64,000 bases of DNA from Thecamonas trahens ATCC 50062. Taxonomy: Eukaryota; Apusozoa; Apusomonadida; Apusomonadidae. Positions within the stretch are counted from its first letter, which is position 1; each line of letters starts with the position of its first letter. Both the position numbers and the translations under genes were made by a program. Under the pieces are notes generated by a model that was not told the DNA's origin, did not search any database, and saw nothing but the letters and a program-made list of their open reading frames with translations. Below are positions 10,950 through 21,266 of the stretch, piece by piece. The stretch is taken from assembly GCF_000142905.1 (NCBI RefSeq), contig NW_013657667.1, positions 494,093 to 558,092 on the forward strand. The letters run 5' to 3'.

Positions 10950-12964
10950 TCAGCCAAAGAGCTTGATGGAGCACGGGGTGCAGTAAGGCTTCTCGTTGTG
11001 AGCCTTGAAAGTCTGCGAGCCGCCCGAGCCGAGGTTCTTCATGCAGAACGCGCAGACAAAGTGCTCCGGGTGGAAGCGTTTGCCGATGGCGGTGAGCGAG
11101 CGGCCGACGATGGGCTTTTGGCAGGCAGCGCAAAGCGAGCCGTTCTTGGCGTGGTAGCAGATCTCGCAGTACGGCAGCGACTCGACCTCAAAGAACGAGC
11201 CGCCCTCAAAACCCTTGGTGCAGCCGGTGCAGACAAAGCAGTCAGGGTGCCACTGCTGACCGAGGGCGGTGAGGCAGTCGCCGAGGATGGGGTTGCCGCA
11301 CTTGGGCGAGGCGCACTTTGAGGCAAAGAGGCCAAAGTAGTCTTCCTCGCAGTAGGGGCGGCCGCCGTGCTCGTAGAAGCCGGCCTGCCCGCCGTCGGGC
11401 CCGCCAAATCCGCGGCCACAGTGCGCACAGAAGAAGTGGTCCTCGTGCCAGGTCTTGCCCAGCGCGTTGATGCACTTGTCCAGAATGGGTCCGTTGCAGT
11501 AGGCGCAGCGTGGCGAGAAGAGCTCGTGGAAGTGCCGCTCGCAGTACGGCTTGTTGTCGCGCTCAAAGAACGAGGTAGAGCCGAGCGGGACCTTGCACGA
11601 GAAGCAGGCAAAGTGCTCGGCGTGCCAGACTTGCCCGAGCGCGGTGACAACCTGCCCAATGATCGGCTTCATGCACCCGGCGCACGTGCCGCGGTAGTCT
11701 GAGCTGACGCCCATCCGGTCCATGTCCGACGTCAGGTTGGAGAGGATGTTGTCCAGGTTCTTGCCGCCGGCCGGCGCCGCCTGTGCGGGCGCGGCGCCCG
11801 ACAGTGCGCGCATGACCGCGTCGAGATCCGACGCGCCCGCAAGGTTCGGGTCGACCATCGGCTGCGCCTGGCTGCTCGGCGGCGGAGCCGCACCGCCGCC
11901 GGCCGCCGGCTGGGCGCCGCCGAGGTCGGCCATGAGCGAGTCAAGGTCTGACATGCCTGACGCCGGCGCCGCTGAAGGCGCAGGCTGAGCAGCAGGCGCC
12001 GGCTGGGCGCCACCGAGGTCGGCCATGAGCGAGTCGAGATCGTCAAGCCCACCGGTGCTTGCGGGCTGGGCCGCAGGCGCCGCCGCAGGCTGAGCAGCAG
12101 GCGCCGGCTGGGCGCCACCGAGGTCGGCCATGAGCGAGTCGAGATCGTCAAGCCCACCGGTGCTTGCGGGCTGGGCCGCAGGCGCCGCCGCAGGCTGAGC
12201 AGCAGGCGCCGGCTGGGCGCCACCGAGGTCGGCCATGAGCGAGTCGAGATCGTCGAGCCCACCGCCGCTGCTGGCGGGCTGGGCCGCAGGCGCCGCCGCA
12301 GGCTGAGCAGCAGGCGCCGGCTGGGCGCCACCGAGGTCGGCCATGAGCGAGTCGAGATCGTCGAGCCCACCGCCGCTGCTTGCAGGCTGGGCCGCCGGAG
12401 CAGGAGCGCCACCGCCGCCACCACCGCCGAGGTCGGCCATGAGGGCATCGAGATCGTCGAGGCCGCCATCAGCAGCAGGCGCAGGCGCAGCAGCAGGCGC
12501 AGGTGCAGGTGCACCACCACCAAGGTCGGCAAGGAGCGAATCTGAAAGCAGGCGGATGTTATGGGTGAGGAGGAGTGGGAAGGACGGAGCAAGGAAGGTC
12601 GCCGAGTGGCCAACACCAATTCAGGGGAATCACCCCATGAGAGCAGCCGGGGAGCATGTGTGGGGCTAACGAGGCATTATAGCCACGTCAGTCACATTCA
12701 AGAACATGCCGGCATAGATGGGATCATGTACAGTGTACAGAGGTGGATGGGGGGGGGGGAGGTGTGGGACGGGGAACGCAAGGGGGTAGGGGGGGTTGGG
12801 AAGGGGTGGGCGGTTGGCGGCAAAAAAAGGGCTTCAGGTGACGCCAAGCGACAGCACGCGCTGCACGGCCAAGGGAAAGGGGTGTGTGTGTGTGGGGGAG
12901 GGGGGAGGAGGGAGTGGGTGACACGAGTATGAGGGAGGAGCGTACCCAGGTCGTCAACAGACAT
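10950..12964 (-). CDS. PXN: paxillin-like adaptor: nine LD motifs and four LIM domains
   Basis: Focal-adhesion type scaffold. Exon 1 is only 19 nt (12946-12964) and exon 2 is 10950-12541; the splice creates [15 protein letters not shown], so the first LD motif spans the junction. A 404-nt intron has a GTACGC donor and a TTTCAG acceptor. The N-terminal half carries LD motifs (leucine-aspartate helices that bind FAK, vinculin and parvin in animals): seven of the LDxLxADLGG type plus two divergent ones ([10 protein letters not shown] and NLDNILSNL). The C-terminal half holds four LIM domains, each with the Cys/His zinc ligands intact, starting at [26 protein letters not shown] and CAACQKPI. Length 536 aa against about 560-590 for animal paxillin. 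This is strong evidence for an integrin-type adhesion system in the organism. Confidence 0.92.
11995..12400. repeat. 105-108 bp coding tandem repeat (LD-motif array)
   Basis: Inside the paxillin-like gene, near-identical units begin at about 12011, 12116, 12221 and 12329, each coding [13 protein letters not shown] followed by an Ala/Pro/Gln linker. Near-perfect DNA identity, including at third positions, points to recent unequal duplication or ongoing homogenisation. Confidence 0.9.
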
Positions 12965-13028
12965 GTTCGACCGAGTTGGAGAGAAGGAATTGATGTGGTG
13001 TGTCTGTCAGGAGGGAGTGGAGGGGGGT

Positions 13029-13386
13029 NNNNNNNNNNNNNNNNNNNNNNNNNNNNNNNNNNNNNNNNNNNNNNNNNNNNNNNNNNNNNNNNNNNNNNNN
13101 NNNNNNNNNNNNNNNNNNNNNNNNNNNNNNNNNNNNNNNNNNNNNNNNNNNNNNNNNNNNNNNNNNNNNNNNNNNNNNNNNNNNNNNNNNNNNNNNNNNN
13201 NNNNNNNNNNNNNNNNNNNNNNNNNNNNNNNNNNNNNNNNNNNNNNNNNNNNNNNNNNNNNNNNNNNNNNNNNNNNNNNNNNNNNNNNNNNNNNNNNNNN
13301 NNNNNNNNNNNNNNNNNNNNNNNNNNNNNNNNNNNNNNNNNNNNNNNNNNNNNNNNNNNNNNNNNNNNNNNNNNNNNNNNNNNNNN
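13029..13386. other. assembly gap (358 N)
   Basis: A run of N following a G-rich stretch. It lies upstream of the paxillin start and of the F-box/ankyrin gene, so promoter or 5' exon sequence of either could be missing. Confidence 1.
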
Positions 13387-13620
13387 AGGGCACGGATATC
13401 TAGGCGATTCGGCAAGGCGCGGAGCGACGATGAGATGAGATGGGAGATGGGGTTGATGGCGCGAAAGTAGGCATGATGTGCGTTGGCTCGCCTACAGTGA
13501 TATGCGTTGTTGGTAGTGCATGCCGATCTGGTGAGGATCTTCCTTTTGCCCATCTACATCCCGACCGATGTGTGGTTGAGCTCGGAGCTAACCTCTCTCG
13601 CGCTTGCGCTCGAGGAGGTC

Positions 13621-14703
13621 ATGGCAATTGTGTCGCCGATAGAGGCGCTTCCAACTGAACTCCTATGGAGCATTGCGTTTGATGCTCGAGTCCTGGCGCC
13701 GTGCGAGGTGCTGGCGCTCTCGTTGAGCTCGAGGCGGATGTGGGCGCGGCTGTTGGGCGACGACGGCGGCAAGATGCGGACCCGGGCGCTGATGGGCGGT
13801 GCGTGGTGCACCGAGCGGCAGATGTGGCGAGCGGCGCGGCATGCAGTGGCGGCTTGCGGCGATGCAATTCCGCTGTATGCGGGCTGGGAAGCTGGCGAGT
13901 GCGCGGCCGAGTATGAGTTTGAGGAGATTGATCCGTGCTCGAACCTGATATGGCACGTGCTCGGAGAGATGTTCTCGATGCCTGGCCCAGGATCGGCTGG
14001 CGATGACCGGAACGAATGGCTAGCGCTGATGCGGGAGCTGGTCAAAGTGCCGGGCTTTGTGCGGGCGGAGAGCTCGCACTTTGACGAGGACTGCTCGATG
14101 ATGTTCTGGCGGCATCCGCTCGATTACCTGGCGGCGCTAGGAGATGTCGACGCCGTCGAGCTAGCTCTTGCGCATTCCGAGACTGATGTGCATGCACACG
14201 ACCATTCCGCAGTCCGGATTGCGTGCTTGTATGGCCACGTTGACGTGGCTCACCGTCTCCTGGAGGCGGTGCCGACTGGGCCGTGTTTTGACGGCGGACG
14301 GGTGCTCGCCACAGTGGCGACGCAGGCGAGCTGCGAGCTTGCCGCCGCACTTCTACGCGCTGGTACAGCGAGTGCTTCTGATCTTGCGACCGCGGTGGAG
14401 ATGGCGGCGAGTGGGGGGAATGTCGCGGTGCTGGCGCTGTTGCTCGACCGCGACGATGTGGCCATCTCGGATGATGGTGGAAGTGCGCTGGCACGCGCAG
14501 CCCGTAATGGCATGCTTGCAGCTGTGCAAATGCTCCTCGCCCACGCCCACGGCGCGCACATCTCCGACCTAGCCCTCGGCGAGGCCGTCGCCTCCCGACG
14601 GACGGCTGTTGTCGCCGCGCTCCTCGCCGACGGTCGGATCTCAGTCTCGCCATCTATGGCCAGCACTCTTGCGGAGGTCTCTCCAGACACGATGCTCGCC
14701 TGA
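13621..14703 (+). CDS. F-box-like protein with ankyrin-type repeats
   Basis: A 360-residue protein. The N-terminus (IEALPTELLWSIAFDAR) matches the start of an F-box, which would dock to Skp1 of an SCF ubiquitin ligase. From about residue 175 there are short helical repeats of ankyrin type: DYLAALGDVDAVELALAH, RIACLYGHVDVAHRLLEA, EMAASGGNVAVLALLLDR and ARAARNGMLAAVQMLLAH. F-box/ankyrin proteins often form large families in protists. The start is the first ATG in frame; upstream sequence is open only from a TTG and runs towards the gap, so an upstream exon cannot be ruled out. Substrate unknown. Confidence 0.7.
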   Translation: MAIVSPIEALPTELLWSIAFDARVLAPCEVLALSLSSRRMWARLLGDDGGKMRTRALMGGAWCTERQMWRAARHAVAACGDAIPLYAGWEAGECAAEYEFEEIDPCSNLIWHVLGEMFSMPGPGSAGDDRNEWLALMRELVKVPGFVRAESSHFDEDCSMMFWRHPLDYLAALGDVDAVELALAHSETDVHAHDHSAVRIACLYGHVDVAHRLLEAVPTGPCFDGGRVLATVATQASCELAAALLRAGTASASDLATAVEMAASGGNVAVLALLLDRDDVAISDDGGSALARAARNGMLAAVQMLLAHAHGAHISDLALGEAVASRRTAVVAALLADGRISVSPSMASTLAEVSPDTMLA

Positions 14704-14810
14704 TCCAACCATGATGCCAAGGCATCGTGGCGCATTGAAGAGGATAGAGAGCACTACGGCGCGAGCGAGCGGACGAGGAACCCAAACGATTGTTCGTTGC
14801 CAGGCAATGA

Positions 14811-15680
14811 ATGGCCAATGGGCCCGCTTCTCTTCACACCGCACCTCCAGCCACAGCACTTGACGCAAGCAGAGCAGGAGTCATGCGCAAGACAGCAGGC
14901 ATAGGAAGTCCGCTGCTGCCGTCATTGCTTGCGCCGACACCGCGGCGGCTCGGACGGCAGACGTCGACGCCTCCGCGAGGCGCTACGTGCAACCACTGCG
15001 TGGGGCTTGGGTGGGTGGCATCGGCAAGCGGGGCCGGGGCTCGAAGTGGTCGCGGACGTGGACGTGGGCGCGGGCGTGGTGGCCGCTGGGTCCGTACTTC
15101 CCACGAGAGTGGCCGTGGCCGTGGTCGCGGTCGGGGCCGCCGTCGGGGCGGTCGCTGGGTGTGGCGGACAGTCTACCGCGAGCGGCGGCCGTTCACCGTC
15201 AACTACACCGGCTCGCGGCTGGAGGACAACCGCTACGTTTCGGTCTTTGACGAACACATGGTCTCGCACTACCACAAGCCGCGCGTTCGCGACTTTTTTG
15301 TTCGCAACGCCCTCGTTGATGAGACCTTTGCCGAGCTCGGCGGCGTCTACCGCAAGGCGCTGAGCTCGGCGTCGGCCACCGCGACGGCGACAGCCGGCAC
15401 TACGCGGTTGCACCAGACCGCTCGCGAGAGCGAGAGCCATAGTCATAGCCAGAGCCACGCACCGCGTCCGCCGTCAGCGCCGCGCGACTCAGCGTCGGCC
15501 GCATCGCGCGGCCGCGCCTCACGTCCGCGCACACGCACACGCACACGCCCGGGATCGGCCTCGATCACCCCGCTGGTTCTTTCGCCTGAGGAGCGGGCAC
15601 TCACCGGTGATCAAGTCAAGCTCTTGCTCTCCGAGGAGGAGTATACCCGCATCCGGACGGTGATGCGTAACTTTGGATAG
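14811..15680 (+). CDS. uncharacterised protein with RG-rich tract
   Basis: A 289-residue protein that I do not recognise. The middle (about residues 77-112) has two Arg-Gly runs (RGRGRGRGRGG and GRGRGRGRGRR), the type that binds RNA and is arginine-methylated. It is followed by a block that looks conserved: YTGSRLEDNRYVSVFDEHM, then SHYHKPRVRDFFVRNALVDE. A Ser/His-rich and Arg/Thr-rich linker leads to a C-terminal helix-rich end (LSPEERALTGDQVKLLLSEE). The compact aromatic block suggests a real folded or partner-binding element, but I assign no function. The ATG at 14811 is in good context; an intron upstream is possible. It lies head to tail between the ankyrin gene and the HSF gene. Confidence 0.6.
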   Translation: MANGPASLHTAPPATALDASRAGVMRKTAGIGSPLLPSLLAPTPRRLGRQTSTPPRGATCNHCVGLGWVASASGAGARSGRGRGRGRGRGGRWVRTSHESGRGRGRGRGRRRGGRWVWRTVYRERRPFTVNYTGSRLEDNRYVSVFDEHMVSHYHKPRVRDFFVRNALVDETFAELGGVYRKALSSASATATATAGTTRLHQTARESESHSHSQSHAPRPPSAPRDSASAASRGRASRPRTRTRTRPGSASITPLVLSPEERALTGDQVKLLLSEEEYTRIRTVMRNFG

Positions 15681-15803
15681 AGACGGCGAGGCGGAGCAGT
15701 CAGGGTTGTCGGCAATGAACAAGCGCATGCCTCCATCGCCATGGCTAGTGAAAGGAAGGCATCGATGGGATGAGCAAAGCCTTCATGGCAGGAAAGTGAG
15801 TCG

Positions 15804-17678
15804 ATGAATCAAGTCGATCCGTTGGTTGGCTCTGATCGACTGGTGATGGGTGTACGGCGGAGGATCGAACAAATGGGAGGAGAATGGAAGGTTGGCAAAC
15901 CCGAACGACAGAAGAGCCAGCAATGCATGAACTGGACGAAAGAGAGCCACACTCAACCACTTCCCATCCTTCCAAAAGCCACTCTTTTGCGCCCTTTGCC
16001 AACTTCCACACCGGTGCCTCCACCTGCGCCGCCTTCCCCGTCACGTATTACACCTAGTACACACACTTCTTTGTCACCGCAGGAACTACCTGTGGTCTCT
16101 GACGACCTTGGTCCTCTTTCTCCTTCGCTCTCGCTCTCGTCCCATCCCGAGCCTGCCCAAGCCCTCCCCGCGCTTTTCGATCCGATCCGAGCGTCTTTTT
16201 CTGGACTCTTCGAAGCTTCCTCTCCCGCGCCTCTGAACTCTGCACGTACTGCTGCTGCTGCGAGTGGACCTGCTGGTGGTGTTCCGACCTCGACTTTGAT
16301 CTCGGACTCGACGTTGGCTACCGCATCTGCATCGACGACAAGCACTTCTTCTCGTCCTTGTAATGCCGATCAGCACCCTACCGTTTGCCCCTGCTGCACG
16401 CCTCTCCCGCAGCCTACACAAGACATGGCACTGTCCTCGCCGCGAGTGACTTTTTCGGCTTCCCAGCCGCTCCTCTCGTCGTTTTCGGCGATGCCTTTGA
16501 CAACGACCACGACGACGACGACGATGACGATGCCTGCTTCCTCTTCTTCTTCCGCGGCAGCCGGCGCCGGCGCCGGCGCCGGCGCCGCTCCGCCCGCCGG
16601 TGACCACATTCCGGTCCCACCCGGCGCCGCTTACGACCGCACCGCCGCCCATCAGAAGGGCGTGCAGCACTTTGTGCAGCGGACGTACGAGATGGTCTCG
16701 GTCTCCTCCACGGACTATTGCATCCAGTGGACAGCGTCTGGCACCTCGTTTGTCCTCACAGATTACGAGACTGTCGGCGTCGCCGAGCTGGCCAACTTTT
16801 TCTCTCACTCGAACATCAAGTCGTTCATCCGCCAGCTCAACATGTACGGTTTCCGCAAGATCGGCGAGCCGAACCACTGGGAGTACACCCATCCGTACTT
16901 TCTCCGCGGCCGTGTTGAGCTTCTCCGCTACATCCGCCGCAAGCCGCGCCGCCGTGGCGGCAAGGCCAAGGCTGCTGCTTCCGCCGCTGCTGCTTCCGCC
17001 GCCGCCGCGCCACCGGCGAGCCTCGACGCCAACTCGCCGGCCGCGCCGGCCGTCGTCTCGGGCCTCCGCGCTGAGGTCGCCTCGCTCACCAACGAGTGCG
17101 CCGCGCACCAGGCCCAAATCGAGTCGCTCACCTCGAAGCTCAACTCGCAGGCAGCGCAGGTGGAGACGCTGCTTGCCGAGAACGCGCGGTTGCGGGCTTC
17201 GTGCGCGTCGGTCGGCTCGGTCCAGTCGCTCCTGCAGGAGCAGGTCTCGGAAATTGTGGCCATGGTCACGGCGGCAGCACCGCTCTCGCGCAAGCGCAAG
17301 GCCGACGACGACCTCGAGGCGATGCTGGACCAGCAGCTCGCGTCGGCCCTCGGCATCGGAGCTCTGGTGACGCCACTCTCGCTGGCGCCGATGCCCGAGC
17401 CGTCGCCGTCGGCGGCGTCAGGCGCAGCGCCGAGCACCAAGGCCTTCCCCTCGGTCACGCTCGGAAACGAGTCCGCTGGCGCCCGCCCGCGCAAGCGGCA
17501 GCGCCCGATCTCGGTCTCGGTGCCGCGGCGGGCCCGCGGCGCTCCGGCGCCCGGCCCACCGCCGTCGCTCACGCCGTCGCCGCCGGCCGCTCCGCTCTCG
17601 GCGGCGTCGACTCACCTGTTCAGCTTCCCGCCGCTCGACGCGCTCTCGCCCCTCGCCGCCGTCGCGCTCCTCTCATAG
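15804..17678 (+). CDS. HSF-type DNA-binding transcription factor
   Basis: Contains a heat-shock-factor DNA-binding domain at about residues 283-375: QHFVQRTYEMVSVSSTDYC, then IQWTASGTSFVLTDYE, with the recognition helix FSHSNIKSFIRQLNMYGFRK and HPYFLRGRVELLRYIRRK closing the winged helix. An Ala-rich linker and a heptad coiled coil follow (LRAEVASLTNECAAHQAQIESL onward, about residues 410-480), the equivalent of the HR-A/B trimerisation region. The C-terminus is Pro/Ser/Ala-rich with basic KRQRP patches that may be nuclear localisation signals. The N-terminal 200 residues are low-complexity, so the real start may be the ATG at 16425 (MALSSPRV) after a pyrimidine-rich stretch that could be an intron or 5' UTR. 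Which stress it answers is unknown. Confidence 0.85.
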   Translation: MNQVDPLVGSDRLVMGVRRRIEQMGGEWKVGKPERQKSQQCMNWTKESHTQPLPILPKATLLRPLPTSTPVPPPAPPSPSRITPSTHTSLSPQELPVVSDDLGPLSPSLSLSSHPEPAQALPALFDPIRASFSGLFEASSPAPLNSARTAAAASGPAGGVPTSTLISDSTLATASASTTSTSSRPCNADQHPTVCPCCTPLPQPTQDMALSSPRVTFSASQPLLSSFSAMPLTTTTTTTTMTMPASSSSSAAAGAGAGAGAAPPAGDHIPVPPGAAYDRTAAHQKGVQHFVQRTYEMVSVSSTDYCIQWTASGTSFVLTDYETVGVAELANFFSHSNIKSFIRQLNMYGFRKIGEPNHWEYTHPYFLRGRVELLRYIRRKPRRRGGKAKAAASAAAASAAAAPPASLDANSPAAPAVVSGLRAEVASLTNECAAHQAQIESLTSKLNSQAAQVETLLAENARLRASCASVGSVQSLLQEQVSEIVAMVTAAAPLSRKRKADDDLEAMLDQQLASALGIGALVTPLSLAPMPEPSPSAASGAAPSTKAFPSVTLGNESAGARPRKRQRPISVSVPRRARGAPAPGPPPSLTPSPPAAPLSAASTHLFSFPPLDALSPLAAVALLS

Positions 17679-17730
17679 GCGAGCGGCCTTTTTTTTTTCG
17701 CAACTACATCACATCAAAAAAGCCTTCTCT

Positions 17731-19568
17731 TCACGCAAACTTGTACTCGAGCACCCGGTCGCCCTGCTCGGCATACTCTTCGGGAGTGATGCATAGGCGA
17801 ATAAAGGTGTCGGTCGAGGCTAGGAGCGCGCCGCCGCGCCAGGCGGCCTCTCGCGGCTGCGGGAGAGCGGCAACCCTCACTCGCGGGACCGCGTACGCCG
17901 CCGACAGCTCGGCTTGCAGGCGATCGACAAAGCCCGGGAGCACACCGCCGGTCACCACGACGTTGCCCAGCAGGGCGCGGATGAGGTCATCGTCGAGATG
18001 GGCAAGCGCCTTGCTCACGGCTGTGAGCAGTGGCGGCGTGTCCTTGCCGGCGAGATAAGGGTCCAGCAGCAGCTCGCCCGCGGTGACCAGCTCCGTGTCG
18101 AGGGCAAACGTTGTCCCGTCGGGCGCAGTGAGCTCCGTCAGCGGGGCCGCGGTCGCGCCGTCGGCCACAGACCCGCTGCACGCAACATGCACGCCGGCGC
18201 TGAGCGCAGACTCAAGGAACGCCGGCGAGGAGGGGAAGGTCGGCCCGTGGCGCTGGCGGCCGAGCCGAGCCAGAAGCTCCTGGACGTCAAGCCCGCCGAC
18301 TTGGACGTCTCCATGTTGTAGCGGAGGACCGAGTCCTCGTAGATCGGCGCAACCACAGTCTGCGAGCCACCGACGTCGACGACGAGGCCGGTCGAGGCGC
18401 CACGCGCCAGCATGGCGAGCTTGGATGCGTACGCCAGGTGCACGCCGGGCGCGCCAAACGCCTCGAACAGCGTCTCAACCATGCGCGCCCGATCGGCCCG
18501 CGAGTTGAGCGGCGGCTCGGTCATGAGGACTGGCATGCCGTCGAGAAGGCTCGGCGAGCGCAGCTCTTTTTCGATCACATACTCCCATAGCAGCTCCATG
18601 TCGTCCCATGACGCCACGCGCCCGCCCTGGATCGGGTGGCTGAGGTGCGCCACCGCCCGCTTGCTTGCCGCCGACGCGCCGATGTACGCGTTGCCGAGGT
18701 CAAAGCCACTCCCGCCAGGAGAGAGCGAGCTCGCCCGGCGCGCCCGACCGACAATCGATGGCACCACCGCCTGCGGCGCAGGCTCGCCGCCAAATCCGGC
18801 CTTAATGGTCACCGATCCGTTGTCGATCACAGCCGTCCGCTCAAACACCTCGTACTCGGCATACCGGCGGACGGCGGGCGCCGAAGGACCGACTGCCGCG
18901 CCGCGCGCGCTCCACCCGTCGACGTCGGCGGCCGCAGCTATCTGCTCGGGTACCGGCGTCCTGGCAGGCGCCTTGCGCGCGGCCGCGAGGGCCTGAGCCG
19001 CAGGCGTCACGGCACTGCTCGAACCCGCGAGTGCCGGCGCCTGCACCGGCACTCCCGCACGCAGCTGCTGGACAGGCACTCTGGCGGCAGCCGAAAGCGA
19101 CGGAGCGCGCAGCCGCGGCACAGGCGCCTTTGCACTCGTCGCCACCTCGGGGGCAGCCTTTGCCAACGGCACAGCCTTGGCCTTTGCCGCCGCAGTCGCC
19201 GCGATCGCCGCACTAGGTGCTGCCGCCTCCAGCGAGACAACCGGCGACGAAGCCGGCGCGCTCGGGTGCGACGGCAGCGTCCGCATCCGTGAGTATCCGT
19301 CGATGCAGACAAAGTGCGGCGGCGGCGGCGCAGGCGACCACGACCACGGCACCGGCGCAGCCGCAAGCGCCTTGGGTGACGGGCGGGTGTATCCGAGCGT
19401 CGATGCCAGAATGTGCGGCGGCATCGCCATCGGCATCGGCGGCGGTGGCGGCATCATGCCCATGCCAGCCATAGTCGTCATCATCGGGTTTTGCGGTGGC
19501 ATCATCGGCAGCGGGGCGGCGTAAACCGTGACCTGGCACATCTCGTGCATCTCCACTATCCATCGCAT
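17731..19568 (-). CDS. divergent actin-related protein with long Pro/Ala/Met N-terminus; frame broken once
   Basis: The C-terminal 370 residues follow the actin fold: AVIDNGSVTIKAGFGGEPAP (phosphate 1 loop), VPSIVGRARRAS, YIGASAASKRAVAHLSHPI, WDDMELLWEYVI, VLMTEPPLNSRADRARMVE, LVVDVGGSQTVVAPIYE, LLGNVVVTGGVLPGF and the end WRGGALLASTDTFIRLCI. The ORF breaks at the C run 18292-18294. One more base joins the two halves in the frame reading LDVQELLARLGRQ, giving 612 aa. The first 240 residues are extraordinary for an actin relative: Met/Pro-rich, then Ala/Pro-rich. Which ARP class is uncertain; the fold is divergent enough that nucleotide hydrolysis is not assured. It converges with the HSF gene (52 bp between stops). 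Confidence 0.8.
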
Positions 19569-20249
19569 CCAACCCCCAGATTTGGGTACATCACTCTGCT
19601 ACAGTGAGTCATCCCCCCCCCCCCCCCCTTGTGCTCATCCCACAAATCATTCATGCCAAAAAAGCACATTGCCCACAGGTGCATGCGTACGGTGGACGGG
19701 AATGCGACGACGGGACTGGGCCACCAGAATGGAGCCGCCAGACGGAAGCGTCAGCCAGAACGTCCTGTGCTGCATGGTTGACAACGTGATGCTACCGCTG
19801 GTGTGTGTGCGGTAGGTGTGTGTGTGTGTGTGCGTGTGGGTGGGTGAAGGAAGTAGGTGCGCAGACGTGCCACGTAGAGCAGGAAGGTGCTTGCTCTCCT
19901 CGGTGGCCGTCAGTCGGCTGAAGTGGGGTGGAGCCGACTGACCGTTTTGAGGCGACTCCTCGTTGTTGCCCACCCGCACAGCTCGCCGCAATCCATCGCG
20001 CCGACACTCGCACGCAACGAGATCGCATGCCGGCATTCTCGTGTCTACGACTTCCGATCATAGCCATGGATGGAGGAGTCTGGTACTTGCTACTCGGTGC
20101 GGCAAAGCTGGACTTTATGCTTGGCAGTGATCGCCGCTACATGAAGCAGCGGCAGGCACAGCACAGGCAAGAGGAACACGAAAATTGGCTTTGCCCATGC
20201 ATCACCAAGCCAGGCGGCTTCGATGTGATGCACATGTACTCTCGAGCGC
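19569..20249. other. intergenic, no supported gene
   Basis: Holds a C17 run at about 19611-19627, a GT dinucleotide patch at about 19801-19850 and only short ORFs without coding signature. It could contain 3' exons of the MRH-type gene at 20250-20908 (see that entry), but I could not find a splice in the right phase. Confidence 0.5.
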
Positions 20250-20908
20250 TTACATGCACTCAACGTTCGCGACAGCCATAAAGTGGTAGACGCAGCTCGA
20301 CAGCGATCCGAAGACAATCTTCGGCACCGGCGCCGCCTTGTTGCAGTACACGTCGATGACAACACGGTTATCTCCGTTGCACACCGTCGAGGGTGCGCCG
20401 CCGCCCAGATGGATGGTGTAGTGCCCGCTGTGTGCCGTCACGTTGCGCATCGACGACTGTCCGAGCAACTTTCGTCCCGCGGACCACGACTGGCACGCGC
20501 CGACGTTGTCGCCCCCGCATGGCGTCCTCGCTGCGTTGCCGCACGGCGAGAGTTGGTACGTGAAGCTTCCGTCCACAACCGTATAGCTGTAAAGGTGTGA
20601 GACCACGCGCACGTTTGAGGGCAATAATATCATGAGAAAATGGTGGCAGGCTCGGCCTCATCCACTCCGTTGGTCGTCTACTTTGTTGTTGGAAGCTCGG
20701 CGTGGTGGCGGAGCTCCGAGGCCACACCGAGAACTCTGCCCTATTACATGACCAGCATGTGCGAGTATCTCGCACATCACATCGCTCCCACACAAGTCAC
20801 GTACGTATCAGAGAGGACAGCGAGCTCACTGGGGCACTCGGTAGCAAGTGCGCTTCCCACAAGAAGGGCGAGCGCAAGTGCAGCCATCTTCATCACAATG
20901 GTCGTCAT
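20250..20908 (-). CDS. small secreted MRH-type (mannose-6-phosphate receptor homology) protein
   Basis: Two exons: 20805-20908 (signal peptide, MAALALALLVGSALATE) and 20250-20586. The intron has a GTACGT donor and a TTTACAG acceptor in phase 2. The mature part is a lectin-type MRH domain: YTVVDGSFTYQLSPCGN, CQSWSAGRKLLG, TIHLGGGAPSTVCNG and a final SSCVYHFMAVANVEC. It is a paralogue of the gene at 38403-39756, with its intron in the same codon and phase. Unlike the paralogue it stops right after the last cysteine, with no TM or tail. The stop TAA is part of GTAAGC, a good donor, so a further 3' exon with the anchor is possible. As read it is a 146-residue soluble protein of the secretory pathway. 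Confidence 0.65.
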
Positions 20909-21266
20909 CTGAGACGATGTCAATGGGACGAGATGAGTGGCAGTAGACCCTGCACCGATCAACGTGCCGAACAAAGCTCATCTTGCCAAACCACACCGCT
21001 AGCTCTAGCATCATCTGCATTTTATCGCACAAGCGAGCCTCTTTTAGCTGCTTCTGGGTTGATCTCCCTTCTGAGCTCCCTTCATCCGCCCCCGCCCCCT
21101 CCCCCCCCCCCCCCTTCCTTCCAACCGACCATCAAAATGTGGCCTCTGCTCACACTGCGGCCAATTAATTCGTCTCAAACCTCAAAGTGAATGATGGAAG
21201 GCAAAGGCGCCATGACAGAGCCGCGAGCGGTGTGGGGAGCGGGAGGCGGCCACATTCCTCGCAGAC
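20909..21266. other. intergenic between MRH gene and Rab32
   Basis: Divergent promoter region. It has a pyrimidine-rich stretch with a C14 run around 21090-21117. No ORF or RNA gene is supported. Confidence 0.5.

Noticed and set aside
9901-11133. Longer EMC10 reading frame starting near 11133
   Set aside because: The upstream part overlaps the LIM gene, lacks conservation, and would bury the signal peptide.
18138-18300. An intron at the actin-related protein break
   Set aside because: No GT...AG pair fits; both frames are coding through the region and meet at a C run.
20090-20240. Hydrophobic stretch (KPIFVFLLPVLCLPLL) as a TM exon of the small MRH gene
   Set aside because: No acceptor joins it in the phase required by the GTAAGC donor at 20253 unless the intron were about 13 nt.
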